DNA of 64,000 nt from positions 434,001 through 498,000 of the forward strand of contig CM007989.1 of NCBI GenBank assembly GCA_002189035.1, written 5' to 3'. Below, piece after piece: positions 1 through 12,034 of this stretch. The notes below the pieces were generated by a model that was not told the origin of the DNA, searched no databases, and saw only the letters and a program-made list of their open reading frames with translations. Positions within the stretch are counted from its first letter, which is position 1, and every line of letters begins with the position of its first letter. This stretch comes from Utricularia gibba (taxonomy: Eukaryota > Streptophyta > Magnoliopsida > Lamiales > Lentibulariaceae). Position numbers and translations under genes: made by a program.

Positions 1-1
1 G

Positions 2-1448
2 GAGGGCCTCATCCAAACAGCGAAAACGTCGGAAGGGCGGTTAGATTTGGCATTCAAACGTATCATTTTGCCAGTCCTCGAACTCTGCCAATCTCCACCT
101 CCTTTTTCTATTGAGCATCTTTCTTTAGCCCTTAAGCTACTTAGGAACCTATGTGCTGGAGAATCTAAAAACCAGAACTTGTTTATCGAACAAAGTGGTG
201 TGAGCGTTCTTTCAAATCTCATCTCGTCGCTTGGCCCAACATTTGCTTTTCAAAATGGTATACTTAATGTGGTCCTGCAAGTGCTGGCAAATGTATCATT
301 AGCTGGACAAAAGCATTGCGAAAGCATATGGCATCACTTCTTTCCTCATGGATTTTTGAATATTGCTAGATTCCGGAGCTGCAAAATTTGTGATCCCTTG
401 AGCATGATTATCTATGTATGTTTGCAATCTCTGGATGAAGGGGTCAGCGAGCTAATGTCAGATCAAGGGAAGCAAATTGTGATAGAAATCATTCAGACTG
501 TTGCAAAAGGTTATACCTTGTCTTCAATATTGATATCATTTTTTACCTTTGAGTTCTAATTACTTTCTTTCTTTTTCAGCTGGTTTTGAAGAGAATTGGG
601 TGAAACTGCTTCTTTCTGGAATTTGCATTGAGAAGAATTTCTTTCAGTCAGTTTTCAATGTATTGTCTGAGGAGAAAATCGATAATTTATCTTCAGCTAA
701 CCATTTTGGGGCCAATCAAGCTGCTTTGATGCGTGTTCTTGCAGAAGCAATAAATGATCATGTTGGAGAAGTTTCGGTTTCTACTGAATTTTCTCTTATG
801 TCTTTCAACGTATTCAGAAAGGCTATTGAGATTGTTAATTTCGGTATGGTGCCAAAGCTGCCTACTCTTCCAACCGCTTCAGCTGATGTTGATGTTCTTG
901 GTTACACCCTCTCCATTTTAAGGGACATTTGCGCTTGTGATTGTTCATCTGCTTCAAATCTTGAGAAACGGAATCCTGTGTCCATACTGGTTTCTGCGGG
1001 GATAGTTAAATTCCTGATAGAATTGCTTCGGGATTTAGGGCCACCAGCAGTTATTAGAAAGGCAACAATGCGTAACTCAGACAACGAGGCAGCATCTCAG
1101 ATGCCCACATTGAAGCATTGTCCTTACAAGGGATTTCGTAGAGATATTGTTGCCATTCTCGGGAACTGTAGCTACCGCTGGGCTCGTGTTCAGGATGAGA
1201 TTAGAGAGCGAGATGGTGTTTTTCTTCTTTTGCAGCAATGCGTCACTGATGAGGAGAATCCTTTCATGAGGGAGTGGGGGATTTGGTCACTAAGAAATAT
1301 TTTGGAAGGCAACACAAAAAACCAGCAATTGGTTGCTGAACTAGAACTACGCCAGGAAGTTGATACGCCTGAAACACGTGAACTTGGGATCAAAGTAGAA
1401 GTTGATCCTAACTCTGGACGTCCTAAGCTTGTGAACTTAACACCGTGA
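2..1448 (+). CDS. Ataxin-10 homologue, C-terminal part (5' end outside window)
   Basis: The frame is open from base 2. Exons are 2-509 and 580-1448, joined in phase 1 by a GT-AG intron, giving 458 residues in the window. The C-terminal 100 residues carry the ataxin-10 domain signature: YKGFRRDIVAILGNCSYR, then QDEIRERDGVFLLLQQC, then REWGIWSLRNILEGN. The rest looks like an all-helical ARM-repeat protein (LLRNLCAGESKNQNLF). Ataxin-10 proteins are cytosolic armadillo-type scaffold proteins; the plant member's partners are not evident from sequence. The stop is TGA at 1446-1448. The N-terminal part and promoter lie upstream of the window. Family assignment is firm; function in plants is not. Confidence 0.9.
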
Positions 1449-2802
1449 TGGTAAAATTTTCGAGTGTTCGCCTTTTCGCCTCTCGTTTGAGTTTCTTGTG
1501 GTCATCTTATGATTTTCTGGTACTTCTGTAGGAACAAGAATATCATGGATCGAAACGCATGTCCTGACTTAGGGATGCTGGCATTCGGCATTTGTGCTGC
1601 TCGACACCTCACCAATACATGATCGACCGATAAGCACCCTTCGCTTGACGTTAAAATCTAAGCTTGCACCATTCATATTGGATCAATTTTGAGCTGAAGC
1701 TTAAGAAGTTGATAAAACTTCTTGTATGCCGTGTTCCACACAACAGTTCAGATACTGGGGGCAGTATTCAACTCTGGGTCGCAGGCTCCTGGACACCTCT
1801 TACTCTGGTGAAAATCTCATCGTTCAGTTCCTCCTGGGAGATCTAGAAATTCTTGGGAATTTCTCTCTCTTTCTCGTTTTTCGTGTGTATCCTCAGATGT
1901 CTTGTAGCTGCAGTCGCATACTTGAAGTTCGATTATTTGGGATCACAATTATTACATTTATGTTACTAGAATTCATTAATGAGTGGTGCACATATGTTCC
2001 CTTCACTCTTGTTTGCAGGGACTGTAGAGGGTAGACTCTCTGCCCCCCCATTTACTCGCTGTCACCCTAAAGGCATCTTTTTTTGGTGGGGACTAGCTGG
2101 GGCTGAAATACAAAAAGCCAAGGACCTATCCTGGGCCCTTGATTTCACACATCACGTGATCGATGTTAGAAGCTACAGAGGCTTCCTTGACATTTCACGT
2201 AGACATCGCCTACCTGCCTAGTGTGGGGAGGTGAGATGGGTAGTGGGATTTCTCATTTATTACATGAACTTGGGTATGATTAGTTTTTTCATAATGATAG
2301 ATTCTTTGATAGTTTATTAACCGTATGAATTGAGGTTATCATACAACACAGTAAAAGAAGATATCTTGGAGTCACTGGATTGGAGTAAAGGCCAAAGAGC
2401 ACACTCACTCCAACTACCTGGATAATAAGGGATCTCTTTGCTTCTGCACTGGTGACAGGAATGCTGCTGTGTTCTCTCTTTTCGATCTGGGTTGATTCTT
2501 CACTTGCTCCTATGTTTTTGGTTTCTTGAAAAAGGTCAAGGATTTAGAAGATTTGCCTGTTTTTGGTTTCCACATTGTTGTTTCTTGTTAGGAGGTTGCG
2601 GAATACTTGTGGGATCTGCGTTTCTTTTGCTGCAGTTTTACCTTTTTCGCGATTGCAAATCCTTTTCTTTTTTCCCCTCTGTTGTGTATCTGTCTGTGTT
2701 GAGTATAGCTGCCTTGTTTTTCTGTGGGTCTTGCAGCTATCCAAGCAATTTCTGTAGTGGGGGGTCAATGGAATAGGCGGAGCAGGCAGTTAAGAGAAGT
2801 TC
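1449..2802. other. Intergenic/UTR stretch between ataxin-10 and TRM-like genes
   Basis: About 1.35 kb with no convincing coding exon. It should hold the 3' UTR of the ataxin-10 gene and the promoter and 5' UTR of the next gene. T-rich tracts near 2500-2760 resemble a 5' UTR intron, but I cannot fix its borders. Short ORFs here have no recognisable domain. Confidence 0.6.
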
Positions 2803-5800
2803 ATGGAACTCTTGGAGATGAATGGCCGGATATCTCCAGTGAGGGTGTTCTCTGATAAACCCGTTAAAAATGGTTCATTCTCTTTCTCTACTTACACTTG
2901 AGGATCTTTTTGTTAATGCTGCCTTGGAGCTTTTTCGCAATTTCTGCTGCAATTTTTCCGTGTTATCAAAATTTAGATCTGAAACTTAATGTCATATGAA
3001 CAGAATCTGGCTTTTCAAGAAATGTTTCAGATGCTACAAGGGTATGCTCATTAGAACAAAAGCGGGTAAATCAATATGTGCCGAACACTTTATTGTGCAT
3101 TCATTTTGTATTGTCTTGATTTGTTGTCACTTTTCTTGCCTCTGTGATGCTTTTAGATGACGTCTGAGCTGAATAACACTTGCACAACTGCCAAATCATG
3201 TGAAACGCCCGTCAAATTATTGATTGCCCAAGAGATGTCGAAGGAAGTGAAGTTCGCAGGTGGCCAACCAAACGTGGTCGCCAAGTTGATGGGACTTGAT
3301 GTCATTTCTAGAGTGGAGCCTGATTCATCTATGCAAAGAATGTGTGCTAGAAGTCGAAGTTGTTCACAAAATGGAGATGTGAACTGGGCTGATAGAAATA
3401 TGTTCAAGGATGCTCATGAAACAGGTAGACAGTCATGGAACGCACCCTGTAGAAAGGACTGTGAAAAGGTTGAAAAGGATGCACAGATAGCTCTTCTTGG
3501 ACGGAGATTGTCTGAAGCAAAGCGTTTTTCTAAAGATGAAGACCGATGTTTTAAAGAATTTCAAGACGCATTAGAGGTGTTGAGTTCCAATAAAGATGCA
3601 TTCCTCGAGTGTCTTCAGGAACGCACATCAGTATCCTCAGAGCCCCTTGACGGCTGGCATTCTGTTACTCCTTCTGATAAAAGACGAATCACAGTTCTTT
3701 TACCCTCAAAAAATCTGGCGAACCTCAATCCTCAGCTAGCTCTGAATAAGGATGGAAGTGATATGAACAAGGGCGCTATCTTTGGTCAAAAAGGTTCAGC
3801 AACAGCACATCCGGAATCATGCTCGTGTTCCACATGCATGGAGCGTTGTAAGAGCACAACTCAGCGAACCCGAATAGTGGTTCTGAAACCAGGGCCTCAG
3901 AACTTTAGTGTTGATAAGCTCAACGGCCCTCCCCGATTTGATCAATCTAGGCAGTTGTATGAGAAACTCTTCCATGGATGCGTGGAGAATGCCCAGAATC
4001 ATGAACCAAGGGGGACAAAAGTAGCAAGAGAGCATGCAGTTCCAGACCTTGACTGGCTATTCAGAGACCAAGTGTTGATTGCATCTGGCCCTTGCAATAG
4101 TTACACATGCGATGATCCTAATCCCAGGTGTCCAGACAACATGTCACCATTGTCTAGGCACTCATGGGATAATGCTAACAGGATTGGTAGTCCTATATCT
4201 TCTCCCTCGTATGGTCAAATGCCCTATTGTCCAGATTATTCAGATCGCTATGAAGCAAGAAAACGCCTCTCTGAAAGATGGGCTACGAACACGGTGACAT
4301 ATGATGGGACATGCAATGAACGGATGCTTAGTCAGGGAAGCTCCAAGTCATTAGGTGAGATGCTTGCCCTTTCTGAAGCAAGAAATTCAGCTGCTCCTAA
4401 TTCTGAAGAAGGAAATGCTCAGTTACTTCGTAGAACAAAAAGGGAGGGGGCTTCAGACAAGTTTCCCAGAAACCTCATCAGGTCAAATTCCCTCCCTGAA
4501 TCCTTTCCGGGGTTTGGAACTAGGTTGGATGTACGCACGGAGGAAGGAAAGAGAACAAGTGTGAAATTGTCATTCAAGGGGATGCTGTCTAGTTTATTTT
4601 CTTCGAGGAACAGAGGATCTGGTTTGGAGAAAGCCTACACCAAATATGAGAATGTCACTTTCTCCAATGAAGTTGGCTACAAAACCGTGATTAACTCTAC
4701 CAAGCTACACCAACCATTCCCTGCTCAAACTGGCAACAGAAAAATTCTGTCTCCCATGGTAAGATCACAATATTTTTTCATAAACTGAACGGAGCTGTTT
4801 TTAGGAGAGTTGGGTATCTACTCTCTTACTTTGATTTAACGACATTTTTGTGGAAAAAGAAAGGATTGCAAGGAATGCATAGAAACTTTCTGCACTTTGA
4901 GAAAATCAGCACCTTTTTATGATTTACTTCCTTCATCTCCATTTGTTATATAATGTTTTCATCAACTTCAGCCGTACGGAGGCCCTGTGGACAACCAGAA
5001 CCGGCCATGTCCAGTATTATTGGTTCCACATGTTGTAGATGAATGTATGGCTAGAGGTCTTCCCCAGAATTTAAAGCCAAATCAAAGATGTGCGAGTCCT
5101 GTCACCTAAGCCTTCTCATGTACAATACAGTATGCTTGGTATTTTCAATCATTATATAACATAGCTACTTTGTTTTCAGGTGCTAAGCTGTCTCCAAATT
5201 CTTGTGAATCCAACTTGATTGGAAAATCACCAGCAATTGGAACGGTTCCTCGCACCATTTCATGCAATGATCTACCCGCGGACACCACTTCGGCTCACCC
5301 TGCAACACGCCCCTTTGCAACTCCAAAAAGTAATGTGGTGCCTGACTGGATGATGCACGCCAAAACACTGCTGTCCGTTTCTGGTCTGCAGGATGTAGCA
5401 CTATCCAGCTACAATACTGAAAGCTGGCACTCACTTGAGAGTCCTTTGGACCCATCCCTCAGGGACAGGTATGTCGATCTCAGTGACAAGGAGACCCTCC
5501 ATGAGGCCAACAGAAGGCGAAGCCGTTCAACCAGAAACCTCGTGTATGATTGCGTAAACACAGCATTGATGCAGATCACCGGAACTTGGTTGGATTACTC
5601 CTCCAGTCGGGATAACACAGAAAGGCAGTCCCCTTTAGTGGACAAAGTTCTGGCCCTCATCGATGCATGGTGCTGTGGTGAAGCGCTGTGGCTGTCAGAT
5701 GAGGGTGTGGCGATGGACAATGTGGTGCAGGAGGAGGTTGTGGGATGGTGGTGGATGGATCAGTTGAAAACGCAGATGAACGATGTGAACATGAAGATTG

Positions 5801-5865
5801 CAGGGAGCTTAATGGAGAACCTCATGCATGATATGGTGGTTGACTTGGCAGGTGGAACTGACTGA
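2803..5865 (+). CDS. TRM/LONGIFOLIA-like protein (DUF3741 + DUF4378)
   Basis: Proposed exons are 2803-2872, 3004-3041, 3157-4758, 4972 to about 5095, and 5180-5865, about 839 residues. The first two exons join in phase 1 and phase 0 onto the long exon without a break. Family signatures are ETPVKLLIAQEMSKE and VVAKLMGLD near residues 50-85 (the LMGL motif of DUF3741), a basic Ser-rich middle (IRSNSLPESFPGFG), and a C-terminal DUF4378 block from PDWMMHAKTLLSVSGLQ to NLMHDMVVDLAGGTD. Proteins of this class include TON1-recruiting-motif and LONGIFOLIA proteins that bind microtubules and direct cell-shape growth. The exon 4 donor is uncertain: GT at 5090 or 5096, both in phase. A stop follows at 5107 if exon 4 is not spliced. 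ATG 2803 rather than 2818 is chosen only because it is first in frame. Confidence 0.85.
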
Positions 5866-7787
5866 CACCATGGCCATGGGTGCTTTTTTCTCTTCTTAGT
5901 ATTCAATCCCCATTCTAAACTCTGGTAAAAATGCTGAATAAATCTGGCTGGGGATTACCCAGTTCGACTCATCCAATGCGAAGGGCTGCTGAGACTTGCT
6001 GCTTTTCAGCAGTGGCCCTGCTCTTCTTGCTGTGTGTTCCGGTTGGATGGGGCAAACGAGGATGGCGATGAAGACGAAGGCGTTTATGTTACTGGGCCTA
6101 ATGGGCCCTGTAGATGGGCTTTCGTCCCACGAACTGGCTGAACTTGTTTTATTCTGCATGGAGAGCCTGGGGACTGGAAACCTTGCTTGCCAAGAGGTCT
6201 TGGATCAGATGTTTTGCAGGTTGAACTACTCTCTGCATTCCCCAGCTGAAGCTTCCATGTGCTCTGGAAGCCCGCCCCCCGGCCCCCACCAACAGTAGAA
6301 GCAAGGTGCCGCCTCATCAGAAGTCAGTCAGGAATGGAGACACGAGAAAAGGATTATTCCCACGTTTCCCATTATTTAATCAGCCTTATCTCCAATCTGA
6401 TAAGGTACTGGAATTAACTTTTTCTTCTCTCTTACCCTTCTGCGCTCTGCCTCCCTCCCTGCCTGCTTTTTTTTTTCTTTTTTTTTACCTGTGTGTGTTG
6501 GGGAGGGGACGCGTCCGCGTCCGCCTGCCCGCCGCAGTTTCGGCCAATCAGATCCCATTGTCATTATGATGACTTCACTCGGTCCATTCTGCACACTCCA
6601 CGTCGCACCCTGCACGGAGCCAATCACAAGCATCTCCGCGCCGCGCCCGCCCACTTGAGCCACGGACGCGACGCGGACAAAAGCAAAATATTCGTCCTTT
6701 CCGGCACTCACTAACCAATTGCTACTAAGAGAGGTAAGTGGTCTTGGCTTTCATAACATTTTAATTTTTTTTATTCTTTTATATTGAGTTTCAAGTTTTG
6801 TCCCTAATAAGAATCAACTTTGGTATTGTTTAGTTGATGAGATCATGTGGGTTTCATTTAACGAGTTTAAATAAACACATGATTATGTGAGTTTTTTTAA
6901 TTTTGTTTTATTTAAAACAATCTCTTTCTTTATTTTGCTTACTACCACTTAATCTCATTTTTAATTCTTTTAATTAAACATTATCTAAAAAACTAATTCA
7001 TCTCCAATATCTTTATTTAAAACTAATTAAGCTCAATTATTTTTATTTAATGTTCATTAACCTAATATTTACTTCATATTTTAGATGCTTTTTTATCTTT
7101 TCTCATCTAAAATTAATTTTTATTATCATAAATATGGAATGTAAAACTTATTCCATAACTATTTTCTGCAGCTGTTATCATCTAAGACTATGTCTTACAA
7201 AATAAATACTTTTAAATTAAAAATATATTTAGTCACAAGTTATTAAAAATTCCAAAAATTTAGAAGTAGTTTATTTATGTATTTAGGTCATGTATATATT
7301 ATAATATTGAATAGGTGTTGGAAGATGGGGGCATTAATAGATTCGTTATCTTGAGTGTATTTTAATGGAAGGAGCGGAGATGGGGAATGAGGACAATTCC
7401 TCGCCCATTCGAAATTTTGTACTTGAGCTACACCAAACGCACGACGACAAGAATGCGATGGGAAATGGAATCGGTTTCTCTTCTCTTCTCAGGGCTGGCC
7501 AATCGGGGGAGAGGCTGACGCACCGCGCCACTGGGGCTGGGCGGTGAGCAGACACACCGAGGAGGAGGATTTCTTTTAATCTTCCTGTCAATCCTCTTCG
7601 GATTCAAAACCTAACCTCATTCTTGTGGTGTGGTGCGGGCCCTTGTTTTCTAGAGCTCTCTTGTACTTTTGCTGGATTGGATTTCTGTCCCCTTTGCTCC
7701 AGCAGTGCTCCACTTCATCGGGTATTATATTCTGTAGCTTTCCTGATCTGGGAGAGAGGTACCCGTTTTGGGTCAGATTTTGTTGCT
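5866..7787. other. Intergenic region with AT-rich block, upstream of ABI3
   Basis: The first 500 bases are probably the 3' UTR of the TRM-like gene. Bases 6460-6490 are a T-rich tract. Bases 6500-6700 are GC-rich, which is unusual for the surroundings. Bases 6740-7340 are very AT-rich without ORFs and resemble decayed repeat DNA, though I see no terminal repeats. The last 400 bases are likely the ABI3 promoter and leader. The 100-codon ORF at 5996-6298 has no domain and is not called. Confidence 0.6.
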
Positions 7788-8072
7788 ATGAGTGAAGTCG
7801 GGGAGAGTCCGTGCTTGTGCGGGGAGGCGGGGGCGGTGGGGGGATGGCGGCGGATCAGATCGAGGGTTTGTGGGATAACGATATCCTGTCTGTGGACGGC
7901 GCTTCCTTTTTCTACGACGCCACGTTCCCACCTCTGCCGGAGTTTCCTTGCATGTCTTCCTCCTCCTCCTCCTCCTCACCGCCGGCACAGGCGCCTCACA
8001 AATCGGCTGGGCCTTCCTCGTCCTACTCCTCCGCCGCCTCCTCCTCATCCCCAGCCTCATGGGTATTGTTGA
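7788..8072 (+). promoter_or_regulatory. Upstream ATG/ORF overlapping the ABI3 start
   Basis: An ATG at 7788, with G at -3, lies 56 bases before the ABI3 ATG in a different frame. It stays open for 94 codons, to 8072, well inside ABI3. If it is in the mature leader it would compete with ABI3 translation. The product (MSEVGESPCLCGEAG...) has no known domain. Whether 7788 is transcribed cannot be seen here. Confidence 0.45.
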
Positions 8073-9960
8073 AGTCCGACCCGGAAGAGGTATCCGGGCA
8101 AACTGCGAATCTCGGCATCCCTCCGCTTCCGCCGCCGCCACCAGAAAGTATCGGGTATATGGAGTGTAATGAAATGTGGGACCCTTCATCTGTTTTCCAG
8201 AACGAGAATTTTCAGGAGCTGATTGAGGAAAGGGAGCCGGAAACAAGAATGAATTACGAGGACAAGAACGAAGGCCTAAGTTTCCTGAACGGAAACTCCG
8301 AGCTCGCTATGATTTTCTTGGACTGGTTGAAGCAGAACAAGGATTATATTTCAGCGGAGGACATGAGAAGCATCAAACTCAAGAGATCCACAATCGAATC
8401 CGCTTCCAGGCGCTTGGGTAGCGACAAAGAAGGTAAAAAACAGCTTCTCAAACTCATTCTAGAATGGGTTGAGCGCCACCAGCTCCAGAAGAAACGAACC
8501 ACTGTCGGTGAAACGTCCCAAGATTTCAACTTTATTCAAAACCCTGATTTTCCATATCCCGATCCCAAACCCTATTTCGCTCCGGTGCATGTGCCGCCAC
8601 CGCTGCCGCAGCCAATGATCATGCCGCCGTTGATGGCTCCTGGGTTTAACGCTGATCCGTACATGGATTATCAACAAGTGATTGATAGCTCGCCGCCCGT
8701 GTGGCAGATGGCGCCCCAATTCGGCACTTTCCCGGAGAATTGCAACTTTATCGGCAATCAACAAGGCTTGTATGGTCGTAATCCCTACCACCAAGTGGCC
8801 GATGGTGCAAATTTTGAGGGATTGGCGAGATTAGGGTCCTCGGCGACGAAGGAGGCTCGGAAGAAAAGAATGGCTAGACAAAGGAAGGTGCACTCGCATG
8901 GCCACCGTTACACTGATGGGTCAAACCAGCAGCCGCTCCAATTGAGTGATCATCCCCTTGTGCAAGGTGAGGGTGAAGTTAGTGATCTGTCTGGCAACTG
9001 GGTTTACTGGCCTACTGGAAACTCTCCCGATCCGGCAACTGCGATCGGATGCACCCCATGTGATCCGATGTCATCCAGTGATCGTGGCGGTGATCAGTCC
9101 TCCGGCGACCGCGCATTGCAGCAGGTTTGATTTTTCTTTTTCTTTTTTTTGTTACCCTAAAGGGTATTTCAAACTCAATACGTTAACCATGTCACCGAAC
9201 TTGTTCCAGGGATGGAAAACGGAGAAGAATCTGAAGTTTTTGCTGCAGAAGGTGTTGAAGCAAAGTGATGTGGGTAGTCTTGGGAGAATTGTGTTACCAA
9301 AGGTAATTCTTTGATTTCGTTTTATGCCCTATTGCAGTTGCGGAAACGACGATTTGAGTTTATCTATTTGAAAATGTGATGCTAGAGAGAAGCTGAAAGC
9401 CATCTCCCTGAACTCGAATCGAGAGACGGAATCTCCATTGCAATGGAAGACATTGGAACTTCTCGCGTTTGGAACATGCGTTACCGGTATCTACTTCATC
9501 ATCGTCCTACCACACGAATACGCGTCTTAGTTTCAGTTCAAAAATGTTTCAAAAGCGAGCCTGAAAATGCTGTAATGGGTTTCAGGTTTTGGCCGAACAA
9601 CAAGAGCCGAATGTATCTATTGGAGAACACAGGTATGCACACGCAATGATCTCCTTCTATAGATGTGTGTGTGTGTGTGGTTTGGATGGATTAAACTGTA
9701 TTACTGATTCTCTATCTGTAGGCGACTTTGTGAGGATGAATGGACTGCAGGAAGGAGATTTCATAGTAATCTACTCGGACACTAAATGCGGCAAATACGT
9801 AAGTACCATTTTCCTATTTTGACTTCGATTCTGTTGCATCAGCAGCATCCCGTATCCTTATATATTCCCTGTGCAGATGATCCGAGGGGTGAAAGTCCGG
9901 CAGCCGGGGGTGAAAACGGAAGCCAAGAAACCTGCCAGGAAGAACTGCCGCAACCGGTGA
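7844..9960 (+). CDS. ABI3: B3-domain transcription factor ABI3/VP1
   Basis: Six exons: 7844-9124, 9210-9302, 9386-9486, 9586-9632, 9722-9798, 9877-9960; 560 residues. All junctions are GT-AG and in phase. ABI3 is the seed-maturation factor that acts with ABI5-type bZIPs and binds RY elements through B3. Exon 1 encodes Ser- and Pro-rich acidic stretches, then the B1 block near residues 151-218 ([19 protein letters not shown] ... [19 protein letters not shown]) and the basic B2 motif [12 protein letters not shown] near residue 337. Exons 2-6 encode B3, from [15 protein letters not shown] through [17 protein letters not shown] to [16 protein letters not shown]. Residue LPKREAE replaces the usual LPKKEAE. 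ATG 7844 has G at -3 and +4 and the best family fit; the frame also opens earlier with GTG 7811. The C-tail after B3 is short and basic. Arabidopsis ABI3 is longer (720 residues). Confidence 0.97.
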
Positions 9961-11149
9961 TAGTGCGGCACGACAGCTGCATCCTTGTGTGTGTGTACAA
10001 GGCTGGTTAAGCTTGTAAAATGTGTGATTAGGAATTGTGAGACTGGATGATAAGGGGAGCAGCAGCTCCTCCCTCTGAACCACTCACTGTGTGCCCGCCC
10101 GTATTGTGCTGTGGGGATGTCACCGTATGTATGTGTTGGCTGTTGTGTTCCCGTAGCCCCCAGCCCTTGCCTCGTGTAGCTGCTGAACCAGGCTTCTTCA
10201 TAAGTGTATCATCATCGTTTCCCAGAGTAAAACACCCTCATCTTCCATGAACTTGCACCTTCACTATCAGGTGTGACCTGCTTTTCCCATCACCCTTCAT
10301 TCTGCTCTCACCCTAATGAAATGAAACCCCTTTTAAGTTCTCTGTGCAAGAAAAAGCACTGCTCTCACGATTAGGGTTTAGCCTGAAACTCCAGAAATGG
10401 GGTATCTGGAAATGAAATCTGCAAGGCTTCTTGGTACACGAAAGACCCCAATGGTTGGGGTCACTTTGTCAACACGCGAAACCTCAGGTGAATTATTCGA
10501 AATTACAAGGGTTGAAATCTATAATTTCTGTTTTCCAGGGGTCAATGTGCATGATCCTCAAAGTATGGCCATGCTTTTTTTTTTTCAAGAAAAAAAAAAA
10601 TTAATAATCTTCCCCCAGCAGGCGTACATATCATCATGCTGCTCCTTCCAGAATCTGCAATACGAAATTAGGGCTTCTTCCGTGGAATCGGGTCGGGTCA
10701 AAATAGAGGGTTACAGTTAGTGGTGGACCGGGCGGTCGGAAATGAATGGCATGGTGCACCACCTCAGGAATGGACCGCGAAGTCGGGAAGAACAGTGACC
10801 GGCCGGTCGGTGCGTCCACTTAAGGAAACTTCAACCTCACTCGAGACACATCCTCAATCATCCTCACACAAAAGTCTCTTTTTATTATCCTTCTCGAAAA
10901 GTGATTTTTTAAGTGCTTCATATTTAATAATCAAATATTTTTGAAATATTTTTTCAGAAGTTACTCAAAATAGATCTAAATATAACAGATAGTCTTTTTT
11001 TTTTTGAGGAATTGTTAAATAAATTAGAATTTATGAGTTATAATGAATACGAATAAATATCTAATTCATTAAATATTTTAAAAAATGGTATATTATGTCT
11101 CAAATTTTATGTAGAGAATTTACTATGTATGATATGAGTAATTGAGAAA
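9961..11149. other. ABI3 3' region and intergenic DNA
   Basis: The first 300-400 bases are probably ABI3 3' UTR. Bases 10400-10720 are open in one frame, but the ORF starts without family resemblance and contains low-complexity A/T tracts. From about 10880 onward the DNA is AT-rich. Nothing else is recognisable. Confidence 0.6.
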
Positions 11150-11340
11150 TATGATCATCTAGGTTAGATTAGGCGGGACTACCCGTTGAGTTTAAACATG
11201 TCAATAATTGAAGGAGAATAAACTTACGAGGATTCTCTTAGTAACGACAAGCGGATCCAGGAATAACCCAACTTGAGAATCATACGACTCCGTCTCTCGA
11301 ATTGTAGTATGTAGAAGTGTGTTGGAGCAGGGCTAAGTCA
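11150..11340 (+). pseudogene. Dispersed, decayed fragment of the 25S rRNA 5' end
   Basis: The block matches the beginning of plant 25S rRNA in order and orientation. Recognisable pieces are GGCGGGACTACCCG, GAGTTTAAACATGTCAATAA, AAACTTACGAGGATTC, TAGTAACG, AATAACCCAACTTGAGAATC and CGAATTGTAGT. Most differences from the conserved rRNA that I can see are C-to-T or G-to-A, with small gaps. The flanks are ordinary AT-rich DNA with no 5.8S/ITS2 before it and no further 25S after about 11340. It is therefore an isolated insertion, not an rDNA unit. Comparison is from memory of the conserved rRNA, so the exact ends are approximate. Confidence 0.85.
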
Positions 11341-12034
11341 ATATGTGTGTAAAAAAACGAACTATCTTTTTAATTTAATGTATAAAATAGAAAATGAAAA
11401 TGAAAATGATCGAATTTGTAAATGATAGTGGAGAATCTTGGCACTACACATGGAGTTTGGGGTGGGGCATCTTGGTGTAGCTCTCTCCCTGGACAAAATT
11501 ATGCGTTTCTTAATGGAGTTGCAAAGGCAGCGTCGGGAGAGGGCGGGCGGGTAGAGTGTCTTGTTCAGGTCCATGCATCGTATTAACTCCGGCGCCGTAC
11601 AAATGCGAGGGGGAGGACATGCCGACATGCGGCACCAGTTCCACTGACGCCCACCGCATGTCGTGTATCCATTTGCGCGCAACTGTCCGAAGATGCTTAC
11701 CCACCAAGCAAAGATTTGGGAAGAAGCTGTGGCCTTTTTTGTGCCATCTCCACTCCATCTTGCTGCAACGGTGTGTGTGTGTGTGTGTGTTTCCATCTGG
11801 GGATTCCGATTCTGCGGATTATTCTGGACTGGTTTGCCAAGGGGTCCTTCCACGTTTCACAGTTACCACGTAATTGATTAGCCGAAAACGAGATTAAAAG
11901 GGATGGCTTTATTCTATCTCTGTAACCGACTCAACTATAAAGATAACTACCGCTCTTCAGCTGCTCTGCAAATCATCTGCCTAACCTCTTCTGGCTTTTT
12001 GTCCTACGTGCATCACGTTCGGTTCCAGAGTAGC
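11341..12034. other. Intergenic DNA with a TG microsatellite
   Basis: No supported gene. A (GT)n tract lies at 11770-11790. ORFs on both strands at 11362-11881 have no domain and run across the microsatellite. The last 100 bases are likely the leader of the next gene. Confidence 0.55.
11770..11790. repeat. (GT)n microsatellite
   Basis: A perfect dinucleotide tract of about ten units in non-coding DNA. Confidence 0.95.

Noticed and set aside
5996-6298. 100-codon ORF after the TRM-like gene
   Set aside because: No domain, no family resemblance, and it lies in the expected 3' UTR; composition gives no sign of coding.
6740-7340. AT-rich block as a possible transposon or LTR
   Set aside because: No terminal repeats, no target duplications and no transposase or polyprotein remnants could be seen by eye.
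7623-8072. 149-codon ORF over the ABI3 start as a separate gene
   Set aside because: It overlaps ABI3 in another frame and has Pro/Leu low complexity. Only the part from ATG 7788 is kept, as a possible upstream ORF.
7773-8246. Arg-rich minus-strand ORF over ABI3 exon 1
   Set aside because: It is the antisense shadow of Ser codon repeats in ABI3.
11150-11340. Functional rRNA gene
   Set aside because: Only the first 200 bases of 25S are present, with many changes and no flanking rDNA.
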